A DNA stretch of 13,060 nt from Massilia sp. (GTDB taxonomy: Bacteria; Pseudomonadota; Gammaproteobacteria; Burkholderiales; Burkholderiaceae_D): assembly GCA_003484545.1 (NCBI GenBank), contig DNCF01000081.1:369-13428 (forward strand), read 5' to 3'. The first letter of the stretch is position 1. Every line of letters begins with the position of its first letter. The notes below the pieces were generated by a model. That model was not told the origin of the DNA. It saw only the letters and a list, made by a program, of their open reading frames with translations, and made no database searches. This document shows positions 7,337 through 13,060 of the stretch, in pieces. The translations under genes were made by a program, and so were the position numbers.

Positions 7337-9259
7337 ATGACCATTTTTGACAACTACGCAGCCCGTTATGAGCGTACCCGCGAAGAAGAATATTCCCTCT
7401 CCGAGTACCTTGCCCTGTGCAAGAAGGATCCGCTGACCTACGCCAGCGCGCCGGAACGCATGCTCGCTGCCATCGGGGAACCCACGCTCGTCGATACCCG
7501 CCTCGACCCACGGCTGTCGCGCATTTTCGCCAACAAGGTCATCAAGATCTATCCCGCGTTCAAGGAGTTCTACGGGATGGAGGAAGTCATCGAACAGGTG
7601 GTCTCCTACTTCCGCCATGCCGCGCAAGGGCTGGAGGAACGCAAGCAGATCCTGTATCTGCTGGGGCCTGTCGGCGGCGGCAAGTCCTCGATTGCCGAAA
7701 AGCTCAAGCACCTGATGGAACAGGTGCCCTTCTATGCGATCAAGGGTTCGCCCGTGAACGAGTCGCCGCTGGGCCTGTTCAACGAGGAGGAAGATGGCGT
7801 CATCCTCGAGGAGGACTACGGCATTCCGCGCCGCTACCTGCGCGCCATCCCGAGTCCGTGGGCCGTCAAGCGCCTGCACGAATTCGGCGGCGACATCAAC
7901 AAGTTCCGCGTGGTCAAGCGCTACCCCTCGGTCCTCAAGCAGGTCGCCATCTCGAAGACCGAACCGGGCGACGAGAACAACCAGGACATTTCCTCGCTGG
8001 TCGGCAAGGTCGACATCCGCAAGCTGGAAGATTATTCCCAGGACGATCCGGACGCCTACAGCTATTCCGGCGGCCTGTGCCTGGCGAACCAGGGCCTGAT
8101 GGAATTCGTCGAGATGTTCAAGGCCCCGATCAAGGTGCTGCACCCGCTGCTGACCGCCACCCAGGAAGGCAACTACAAGGGCACCGAAGGCTTCGGCGCG
8201 ATTCCCTTCGAGGGCATCATCCTGGCGCACTCGAACGAATCGGAGTGGAAGAGCTTCCGCAACAACCGCAACAACGAGGCCTTCCTGGACCGGATCTATA
8301 TCGTCAAGGTGCCTTACTGCCTGCGCGTGTCCGACGAGATCAAAATCTACGACAAGCTCATTCGCAATTCCTCGCTCGAAAAAGCGCCCTGCGCGCCGGG
8401 CACCCTGCGCATGATGGCGCAGTTCGCGATCCTGTCACGCCTGAAGGACCCGGAAAATTCGAGCATTTTCTCGAAGATGCTGGTCTACGACGGCGAGAAC
8501 CTGAAGGACACCGATCCGAAAGCCAAGTCGCTGCACGAGTACGTCGACTACGCGGGCGTGGACGAAGGCATGAACGGATTGTCCACCCGCTTCGCTTTCA
8601 AGATCCTGTCGAAGGTCTTCAACTTCGACAACACCGAAGTGGCGGCCAACCCGGTGCACCTGCTCTACGTGCTCGAACAGCAGATCGAACGCGAGCAGTT
8701 CCCGCCAGAACTCGAACAGCGCTACCACTCCTATATTAAAGAGCACCTGGCGCAGCGCTATGTCGACTTCATCGGCAAGGAGATCCAGACCGCCTACCTG
8801 GAAAGCTATTCCGAGTATGGCCAGAACATCTTCGACCGCTACGTCACCTTCGCCGACTTCTGGATCCAGGACCAGGAGTTCCGCGATCCGGACACCGGCG
8901 AGAGCTTCGACCGCGAAGCGCTGAACGCCGAGCTGGAGAAGATCGAGAAGCCGGCCGGCATCTCGAACCCGAAGGATTTCCGCAACGAGATCGTCAACTT
9001 CGGCCTGCGCGCCCGCGCCACCAACGGCGGCAAGAATCCGGCGTGGACCAGCTACGAGAAGTTCCGCACCGTCATCGAGAAGAAAATGTTCTCGAACACC
9101 GAGGAACTTCTGCCAGTTATTTCGTTCAATGCCAAGGCCAGTGCCGAGGACGCGACCAAGCACGCCGACTTCGTCGCGCGCATGGTCGAAAAAGGCTACA
9201 CGGCCAAGCAGGTACGCCTGTTGTGCGAATGGTACCTGCGCGTGAGGAAATCCTCATAA
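7337..9259 (+). CDS. prkA: PrkA/YeaG family serine protein kinase with AAA+ domain
   Basis: A 640-residue cytoplasmic protein, nearly the length of E. coli YeaG (~644) and highly similar along its entire length as remembered. The N-terminal AAA+ domain carries Walker A GPVGGGKSS (residues 110-118, Lys116). The C-terminal PrkA domain carries YRDPDTG-like and EKIEKPAGISNPKDFRNEIVNF segments and ends in EWYLRVRKSS. Family members are reported as serine kinases with autophosphorylation; protease activity has also been claimed for Bacillus PrkA, so the true substrate is uncertain. I chose ATG 7337 (MTIFDNYAARYE): AAAGGA lies about 7 bases upstream and the start matches relatives, whereas ATG 7331 is too close to that site. 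It is first gene of the prkA-yeaH-ycgB unit, a stationary-phase and starvation module in proteobacteria. A 233-base spacer separates it from yeaH. Confidence 0.96.
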   Translation: MTIFDNYAARYERTREEEYSLSEYLALCKKDPLTYASAPERMLAAIGEPTLVDTRLDPRLSRIFANKVIKIYPAFKEFYGMEEVIEQVVSYFRHAAQGLEERKQILYLLGPVGGGKSSIAEKLKHLMEQVPFYAIKGSPVNESPLGLFNEEEDGVILEEDYGIPRRYLRAIPSPWAVKRLHEFGGDINKFRVVKRYPSVLKQVAISKTEPGDENNQDISSLVGKVDIRKLEDYSQDDPDAYSYSGGLCLANQGLMEFVEMFKAPIKVLHPLLTATQEGNYKGTEGFGAIPFEGIILAHSNESEWKSFRNNRNNEAFLDRIYIVKVPYCLRVSDEIKIYDKLIRNSSLEKAPCAPGTLRMMAQFAILSRLKDPENSSIFSKMLVYDGENLKDTDPKAKSLHEYVDYAGVDEGMNGLSTRFAFKILSKVFNFDNTEVAANPVHLLYVLEQQIEREQFPPELEQRYHSYIKEHLAQRYVDFIGKEIQTAYLESYSEYGQNIFDRYVTFADFWIQDQEFRDPDTGESFDREALNAELEKIEKPAGISNPKDFRNEIVNFGLRARATNGGKNPAWTSYEKFRTVIEKKMFSNTEELLPVISFNAKASAEDATKHADFVARMVEKGYTAKQVRLLCEWYLRVRKSS

Positions 9260-9288
9260 GCAAGACCATTGAGCCAGGCCGGGTTGCG

Positions 9289-9326
9289 CGGAGCGGCAGG
9301 ACCGCGCGCCTCCCCCGGCCGCTCCG
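9289..9326 (+). other. Hairpin in the prkA-yeaH spacer (first)
   Basis: CGGAGCGGC (9289-9297) pairs perfectly with GCCGCTCCG (9318-9326) across a 20-base loop, 29 bases after the prkA stop. No T-run follows, so it is not a canonical intrinsic terminator. It may stabilise or process the polycistronic mRNA, or make the downstream genes less expressed. Confidence 0.4.
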
Positions 9327-9401
9327 ATGCTGCGGACGACGTCAAGCGCTGCCGGTAAGCATGCAAGTTCCGGTTCCACGCATTTTTGACGACCCTGCCA
9401 G

Positions 9402-9426
9402 CCGTGCGCGCCCCGCGTGCGCACGG
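9402..9426 (+). other. Hairpin in the prkA-yeaH spacer (second)
   Basis: CCGTGCGC (9402-9409) pairs with GCGCACGG (9419-9426) around a 9-base loop. It lies 54 bases before the yeaH ribosome binding site and is followed by GGGAGGATTAAG, not a T-run. Like the first hairpin, it suggests RNA-level control or processing between prkA and yeaH. Confidence 0.4.
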
Positions 9427-9480
9427 GGAGGATTAAGATAGGGGGACCGGGGCAGCATCCGGTCCGCCGCGAATTTGAGC

Positions 9481-9496
9481 AGGAGGCATGTTTTGA
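9481..9496 (+). promoter_or_regulatory. Ribosome binding site and overlapping two-codon ORF at the yeaH TTG start
   Basis: AGGAGG (9481-9486) is optimally spaced for TTG at 9493. An out-of-frame ATG-TTT-TGA (9488-9496) overlaps the start codon, but its ATG is only 1 base from the Shine-Dalgarno and should be a poor start. This fixes the TTG as the start and suggests deliberately moderate initiation. Confidence 0.6.
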
Positions 9497-10764
9497 CTTA
9501 CCTCATCGACCGACGCTTGCAGGGCAAGAACAAGTCCGCGGTCAACCGCGAACGCTTCCTGCGCCGCTACAAGGCGCAAATCAAGGACGCGGTCGGCCGC
9601 GCGATCAAGGGCCGTTCGATCACCGACATCGAAAACGGCGAAAAAGTATCGATCCCGGTCAAGGACGTCAACGAACCCCATTTCGGTCACGCCCATGGCG
9701 GCGTGTGGGAAACCGTCAACCCCGGGAATACCGAATACCAGAAAGGCGACCAGTTCAACCGCCCGCGCAGTGGCGGCGGCGGTTCCGGACGCGGTCGTGC
9801 CGGCAACAGCGAACAGACGGTCGAGGATGACTTCATCTTCGAGCTGTCGCGTGAAGAGTTCATGAATTACTTCTTCGAAGATCTTGAACTCCCGAACATG
9901 GTCAAGACCCAGCTGACCCAGACCATCGATTTCAAGACCCAGCGCGCCGGCTACAACGTCTCGGGAACGCCCTCGAACATCCACGTGCTGCGCTCGCTGC
10001 GCGGCGCACTTGGCCGGCGCATCGCCGTCGGCGGCCCCAGCCGGCGCCAGCTCGAACGCGCCGAACAGGAATTGCAGGAACTGCAGGAACAGGAAGTACC
10101 GGAGAGCGACCCGCGCGTCGTCGAACTGAAACGCAAGATCCACCACTACCATACGCGCATCAACGCGATCCCCTTCATCGACCCGTTCGACCTGCGCTAC
10201 AGCAACCGCATCAAGGTGCCGAAACCCAGCACCCAGGCGGTGATGTTCTGCATCATGGACGTCTCCGGCTCGATGGACGAAACGCGCAAGGACACGGCCA
10301 AGCGCTTCTTCATCCTGCTCTACCTGTTCCTGAAACGTGTTTACGAACACATCGACGTCGTCTTCATCCGCCACCACACCGCCGCGGCCGAAGTCGACGA
10401 GGAAGAATTCTTCCACTCGCGCGAATCGGGCGGTACCGTCGTGTCCTCGGCCCTGCACCTGCTGCAGAAGGTCATCGGCGAACGCTATGCCAGCTCCGAC
10501 TGGAACGCCTATGTGGCCCAGGCCTCGGACGGCGACAACTGGGACAACGATTCCGTGTTGTGCAAGCAGTTGCTGACCAACGGCATCATGCCGAAGGTCC
10601 AGTATTACACCTATGTCGAAATCACCGACGGTCCGCCACAGAACCTGTGGGAGCAATACACCGAAGTCGCCTCGCACCACAGCAACTTCGCGATGCAGAA
10701 AATCGTGACGCCGGCCGACATCTATCCGGTCTTCCGCGAGCTGTTCAAGAAGCAGCCGAAGTAA
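9493..10764 (+). CDS. yeaH: YeaH family protein (DUF444, von Willebrand A-like domain)
   Basis: A 423-residue cytoplasmic protein of the DUF444/YeaH family, similar in length to E. coli YeaH (~427). The N-terminus MTYLIDRRLQGKNKSAVNRERFLRRYKAQ is the family hallmark. A glycine-rich linker (SGGGGSGRGRAG, residues 93-104) and a coiled-coil-like acidic/glutamine stretch (~186-202) precede the C-terminal vWA-type domain. That domain has a MIDAS-like DVSGSMD (Asp256, Ser258, Ser260), and then QASDGDNWDND. The start is TTG 9493, chosen because a perfect AGGAGG ends 6 bases before it and the product then begins exactly like relatives. The upstream in-frame TTG at 9475 lacks a site. The pairing of an AAA+ protein (PrkA) with a vWA protein resembles MoxR/vWA chaperone pairs, which suggests that they may act together. 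The biochemical role is not known. Confidence 0.94.
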   Translation: MTYLIDRRLQGKNKSAVNRERFLRRYKAQIKDAVGRAIKGRSITDIENGEKVSIPVKDVNEPHFGHAHGGVWETVNPGNTEYQKGDQFNRPRSGGGGSGRGRAGNSEQTVEDDFIFELSREEFMNYFFEDLELPNMVKTQLTQTIDFKTQRAGYNVSGTPSNIHVLRSLRGALGRRIAVGGPSRRQLERAEQELQELQEQEVPESDPRVVELKRKIHHYHTRINAIPFIDPFDLRYSNRIKVPKPSTQAVMFCIMDVSGSMDETRKDTAKRFFILLYLFLKRVYEHIDVVFIRHHTAAAEVDEEEFFHSRESGGTVVSSALHLLQKVIGERYASSDWNAYVAQASDGDNWDNDSVLCKQLLTNGIMPKVQYYTYVEITDGPPQNLWEQYTEVASHHSNFAMQKIVTPADIYPVFRELFKKQPK

Positions 10765-10765
10765 G

Positions 10766-10784
10766 CCCTACTATATAAATAGGG
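10766..10784 (+). promoter_or_regulatory. Small hairpin overlapping the ycgB ribosome binding site
   Basis: CCCTA (10766-10770) and TAGGG (10780-10784) are inverted around an AT-only-like loop (CTATATAAA). The right arm contains most of the AGGGAC Shine-Dalgarno of ycgB, which starts at 10791. The left arm begins 2 bases after the yeaH stop, so ribosomes finishing yeaH would melt it. This favours translational coupling. The stem is only 5 bp. Confidence 0.35.
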
Positions 10785-10790
10785 ACGCAT

Positions 10791-12314
10791 ATGCCAGACG
10801 ATCGCACCAACCCCCGCGCCCTGCCCGAGCAATCGGAGTGGACCTTCGACCTGATCGAGCAGGCGCACGAAGAAATCCGCCGGGTCGCCCGCAAGTTCGG
10901 CCTCGACACCTACCCCAACCAGCTCGAGATCATCACCGCCGAGCAGATGATGGACGCCTATACCTCGGTCGGCATGCCGGTCTCCTATAACCACTGGTCA
11001 TTCGGCAAACATTTCCTGACGACGGAAAAGAGCTACAAGCGCGGCCAGATGGGCCTGGCCTACGAAATCGTCATCAATTCGAATCCCTGCATCGCCTACC
11101 TGATGGAGGAAAACAGCCTGACGATGCAGGCGCTGGTCATCGCCCACGCGGCCTATGGCCACAACTCTTTCTTTAAAGGCAATTACCTGTTCCGTACCTG
11201 GACCGACGCCGAGGCCATCGTCGACTACATGGTGTTTGCCAAGAATTACATCGCCGAATGCGAGCAGCGCTACGGCATCGACGCGGTCGAGGAATTGCTC
11301 GACTCCTGCCACGCGATCCAGAACTATGGCGTGGACCGCTACAAGCGACCGGCAAAACTGTCGGTGGCCCAGGAAGCGGCGCGCCAGAAAGAGCGCGAGG
11401 AATACGCGCAGTCGCAGGTGAATGCCTTGTGGCGTACCGTGCCGCGGCGCGAGGAACAGGAGCGCGATGCGCCGCCGCCGCGTTTCCCGCCCGAGCCCGA
11501 GGAAAACCTGCTGTACTTTATAGAGAAGTACGCGCCACTGCTCGAACCCTGGCAGCGCGAACTGGTGCGCATCACCCGCAAGATCTCGCAATATTTCTAT
11601 CCGCAGCGCCAGACCCAGGTCATGAACGAAGGCTGGGCCACCTTCTGGCACTACACGATCCTGCACGAACTATATAAAGAGGGGATCGTCGGCGACGGCT
11701 TCATGCTCGAATTCCTGCAAAGCCATACCAACGTCGTGTTCCAGCCCGCGGCGACCAGTCCTTATTATTCGGGCATCAATCCCTACGCGCTCGGGTTTGC
11801 CATGATGAGCGACATCCGGCGCATCTGCGAGAACCCGACCGACGAAGACCGGGCCTGGTTCCCGGACATCGCCGGCAGCGACTGGGTCAAGACGCTCGAC
11901 TTCGCGATGCGCAACTTCAAGGACGAGAGCTTCATCGCCCAGTACCTGTCGCCCAAGCTGATCCGCGACTTCCACTTCTTCGCCGTGCTCGACGACGACC
12001 GCAGCGACAAGCTGACGATCTCCGCGATCCACGACGAGGCCGGCTACCGCTACGTGCGCCAGCAGCTTGCCGAGCAATACAATATTGGCAACCGCGAGCC
12101 CAACATCCAGGTCTGGCAGGTCAATACCCGCGACGACCGCGCCCTGACCCTGCGCCATACCCAGTTCCAGCGCCGTCCGCTCAACGGCCAGGCGCAGGAA
12201 GTGCTCAAGCACGTGGCGCGCCTGTGGGGCTTCGACGTGCGGCTCGAAACCGTGGACACGAGTGGCCACGTGGTCAGCTTCCTGGACTGCCGGCGCGAGA
12301 AGCGCAGCCGCTGA
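10791..12314 (+). CDS. ycgB: SpoVR family protein (YcgB)
   Basis: A 507-residue soluble protein of the SpoVR/YcgB family, almost the same length as E. coli YcgB (~510). Hallmarks are WTFDLIEQ near the N-terminus, SVGMPVSYNHWSFGKHF (59-75), YEIVINSNPCIAYLMEEN (91-108), HAAYGHNSFF (119-128), LDSCHAIQNYGVDRY, QVMNEGWATFWHY (276-288), and YSGINPYALGFAM. The clustered His/Glu residues (HAAYGH, NEGWATFWH) look like a conserved metal or active site, though this is inference. In Bacillus, SpoVR affects spore cortex formation; in non-sporulating proteobacteria its role is unresolved, and it travels with PrkA and YeaH. The ATG at 10791 has AGGGAC upstream and lies 26 bases after yeaH. It is last gene of the module, and a strong inverted repeat follows. 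Confidence 0.95.
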   Translation: MPDDRTNPRALPEQSEWTFDLIEQAHEEIRRVARKFGLDTYPNQLEIITAEQMMDAYTSVGMPVSYNHWSFGKHFLTTEKSYKRGQMGLAYEIVINSNPCIAYLMEENSLTMQALVIAHAAYGHNSFFKGNYLFRTWTDAEAIVDYMVFAKNYIAECEQRYGIDAVEELLDSCHAIQNYGVDRYKRPAKLSVAQEAARQKEREEYAQSQVNALWRTVPRREEQERDAPPPRFPPEPEENLLYFIEKYAPLLEPWQRELVRITRKISQYFYPQRQTQVMNEGWATFWHYTILHELYKEGIVGDGFMLEFLQSHTNVVFQPAATSPYYSGINPYALGFAMMSDIRRICENPTDEDRAWFPDIAGSDWVKTLDFAMRNFKDESFIAQYLSPKLIRDFHFFAVLDDDRSDKLTISAIHDEAGYRYVRQQLAEQYNIGNREPNIQVWQVNTRDDRALTLRHTQFQRRPLNGQAQEVLKHVARLWGFDVRLETVDTSGHVVSFLDCRREKRSR

Positions 12315-12329
12315 AGTGCAGCCGGTAAA

Positions 12330-12373
12330 TTGCTTACGGACACGTAATTTTGTCCAGACGTGTCCGTAAGCAA
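12330..12373 (+). terminator. Strong inverted repeat after ycgB, possible terminator
   Basis: Arms 12330-12345 and 12358-12373 are a perfect 16-bp inverted repeat (core TTGCTTACGGACACG / CGTGTCCGTAAGCAA) around a 12-base loop, beginning 16 bases after the ycgB stop. No T-run follows the right arm, so it is not a textbook intrinsic terminator. It could still end or protect the operon transcript. The stem is longer and less GC-rich than usual, so a dispersed repeat element is an alternative. Confidence 0.5.
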
Positions 12374-12525
12374 GCTCTTCACTGAGCCATATCAAGAAAT
12401 CGTCTTCCTATCACCCGGGCTCATACGCCTGCCTCGTGTCTCCTACGGCTGTGTTACCTAACGCACGCCTCCATTCTCCGAAACTGGCTATAGTTTGCAA
12501 AAAGCTCAGCATTGCACTATATGAT

Positions 12526-12543
12526 ATTTGCCAAGTGGCAAAT
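12526..12543. promoter_or_regulatory. Palindrome ATTTGCCA-AG-TGGCAAAT, candidate operator
   Basis: Perfect 8-base inverted arms around AG, about 310 bases before the tonB-family start and just downstream of a possible promoter (TTGCAA at 12495, TATATG at 12518, 17-base spacer). The size and symmetry suit a dimeric helix-turn-helix regulator. It does not resemble a Fur box. The regulator is unidentified. Confidence 0.35.
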
Positions 12544-12755
12544 CCGGCGTGCAAAATTTGGTAAACGTGCTGGTCTTTCCAGATGTTCTACAGTAGGGCA
12601 AGTACTTGGGTGCAATCTTGTAATTTTTACTCGCTTTTAGGTGCGCTTTTTTGCACAACAGGAGTGCGTTCGGATGAGCTGTATTGCTTGGATTTACAGG
12701 CAGTTACGAGCGTTTGAGGGCCTTAAAAATACCTGTGCAAAAAAGAATTCGTAGG

Positions 12756-12761
12756 TATAAT
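12756..12761 (+). promoter_or_regulatory. Consensus -10 box upstream of the tonB-family gene
   Basis: An exact TATAAT lies 89 bases before the start codon. The -35 position at 16-18 bases spacing reads only weakly (around TGTGCA at 12734), so an activator would probably be needed. The overlapping GTGCAAAAAA (12735-12744) lies exactly in the -35/spacer zone and might be its binding site. Confidence 0.4.
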
Positions 12762-12850
12762 TCGCCGATGTCCCGGATGCGGCCTTGTCTTTTCGTCGTG
12801 TTTTGTGGGTTTAGTAGCAACAAAAAGAGTTGGTATTGGAGAAAGCAGGC

Positions 12851-13060
12851 ATGAATTTTTCACATGAGAAGGAACCGGGGAAGAATCTCACTGGTATCAC
12901 CATTGTGGTCCTGTTGCACGTCCTGGTCGCCTGGGGGATCATCAATGGTCTCGGTACGAAGGTGATCACGAAGGTACAGGAAGCAGTGGAAACCAAGCTG
13001 ATCGAAGAGGTGAAGCCGCCGCCACCGCCGGAAACCCCACCGCCGCCGCCGCCGCCGGAA
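12851..13060 (+). CDS. tonB: TonB family energy transducer (3' end beyond window)
   Basis: The first 70 residues are visible. They comprise a short cytoplasmic tail (MNFSHEKEPGKNLTG), a single membrane anchor (~14-34, with His23 placed like the conserved TonB transmembrane histidine), and a periplasmic stretch with VETKLIEEVKPPPPPE entering a proline-rich spacer. This is the layout of TonB, which couples the ExbB/ExbD proton channel to outer-membrane receptors. Burkholderiales relatives share the same EEVKPPPP transition and are usually followed by exbB and exbD, which would lie to the right. The ATG at 12851 is preceded by GGAGAA about 7 bases upstream. The C-terminal TonB domain is outside the window, so the family call rests on the N-terminus. 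The CCG-rich end encodes near-uninterrupted proline. Confidence 0.82.
   Translation, partial: MNFSHEKEPGKNLTGITIVVLLHVLVAWGIINGLGTKVITKVQEAVETKLIEEVKPPPPPETPPPPPPPE

Larger units (their letters stand above)
12315..12850. other. AT-richer intergenic leader between ycgB and the tonB gene
   Basis: About 536 bases with no convincing gene. It contains the post-ycgB inverted repeat (12330-12373), an 18-base palindrome (12526-12543), a 10-base palindrome CAAGTACTTG (12599-12608), and GTGCAAAA words at 12549-12556, 12735-12744 and, on the minus strand, 12647-12656. A consensus TATAAT lies at 12756-12761. Composition from ~12480 to 12840 is clearly more AT-rich than the genes around it, as expected for an extensive control region. 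Confidence 0.6.

Noticed and set aside
7036..7353. Minus-strand ORF of 105 residues spanning the direct repeats
   Set aside because: No domain, a composition reflecting the repeats and the reverse of the prkA leader; probably not a gene.
12485..12499. Sigma54-like CTGGC...TTTGC upstream of the tonB-family gene
   Set aside because: The GG-GC spacing is 9 bases instead of 10, which sigma54 does not normally tolerate.
12521..12640. 39-residue ORF starting MIFAKWQIRRAKFGKRAG in the tonB leader
   Set aside because: No ribosome binding site before its ATG, no recognised family, and it overlaps the palindrome; likely chance.
13010..13060. CCG-rich simple repeat at the right edge
   Set aside because: It is explained by the proline-rich spacer encoded by the TonB-family gene.

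Overview
The window is GC-rich, with long stretches of G/C at third codon positions. Its gene content looks like a betaproteobacterium, most likely Burkholderiales/Oxalobacteraceae (Massilia-, Telluria- or Janthinobacterium-like). That placement is an inference from composition and from the types of RND pump, PrkA, SpoVR and TonB present; no rRNA or other marker is available. No tRNA, rRNA, CRISPR array or intact transposase is visible.

Left part, minus strand, read from 6741 down to 1: a purine deaminase of the adenine-deaminase type (annotated by habit as add); then, 13 bp later, one long reading frame (5711-1914); then an MdtC-type RND pump subunit overlapping it by 4 bp and running off the window. 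The middle frame is the oddity of the window. Its first ~350 residues are the N-terminal part of an FtsX/LolC/YbbP-type ABC permease. The remaining ~915 residues are an MdtB-type RND pump lacking its first ~127 residues. The two parts join in frame at a motif that both families plausibly share (LLPADLPAP). It is either a natural deletion fusion or an assembly chimera, and the sequence alone cannot decide which.

Middle part, plus strand, 7337-12314: the conserved prkA (yeaG) - yeaH (DUF444) - ycgB (SpoVR) stress module, with three near-full-length proteins. It is preceded by a ~595 bp non-coding region holding a good sigma70-like promoter, a 20-bp direct repeat that may be the scar of an insertion sequence, and a small palindrome. 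The spacers inside the module carry hairpins near the ribosome binding sites of yeaH and ycgB, and yeaH starts at TTG.

Right part: a strong 16-bp inverted repeat follows ycgB. A comparatively AT-rich leader of ~480 bp comes next, with a palindrome, repeated GTGCAAAA words and a consensus TATAAT. The window ends inside a TonB-family energy transducer gene (from 12851) at its proline-rich spacer.

The prkA module is a known but mechanistically unresolved system. Apart from the permease/RND fusion, nothing here clearly qualifies as a previously undescribed system.
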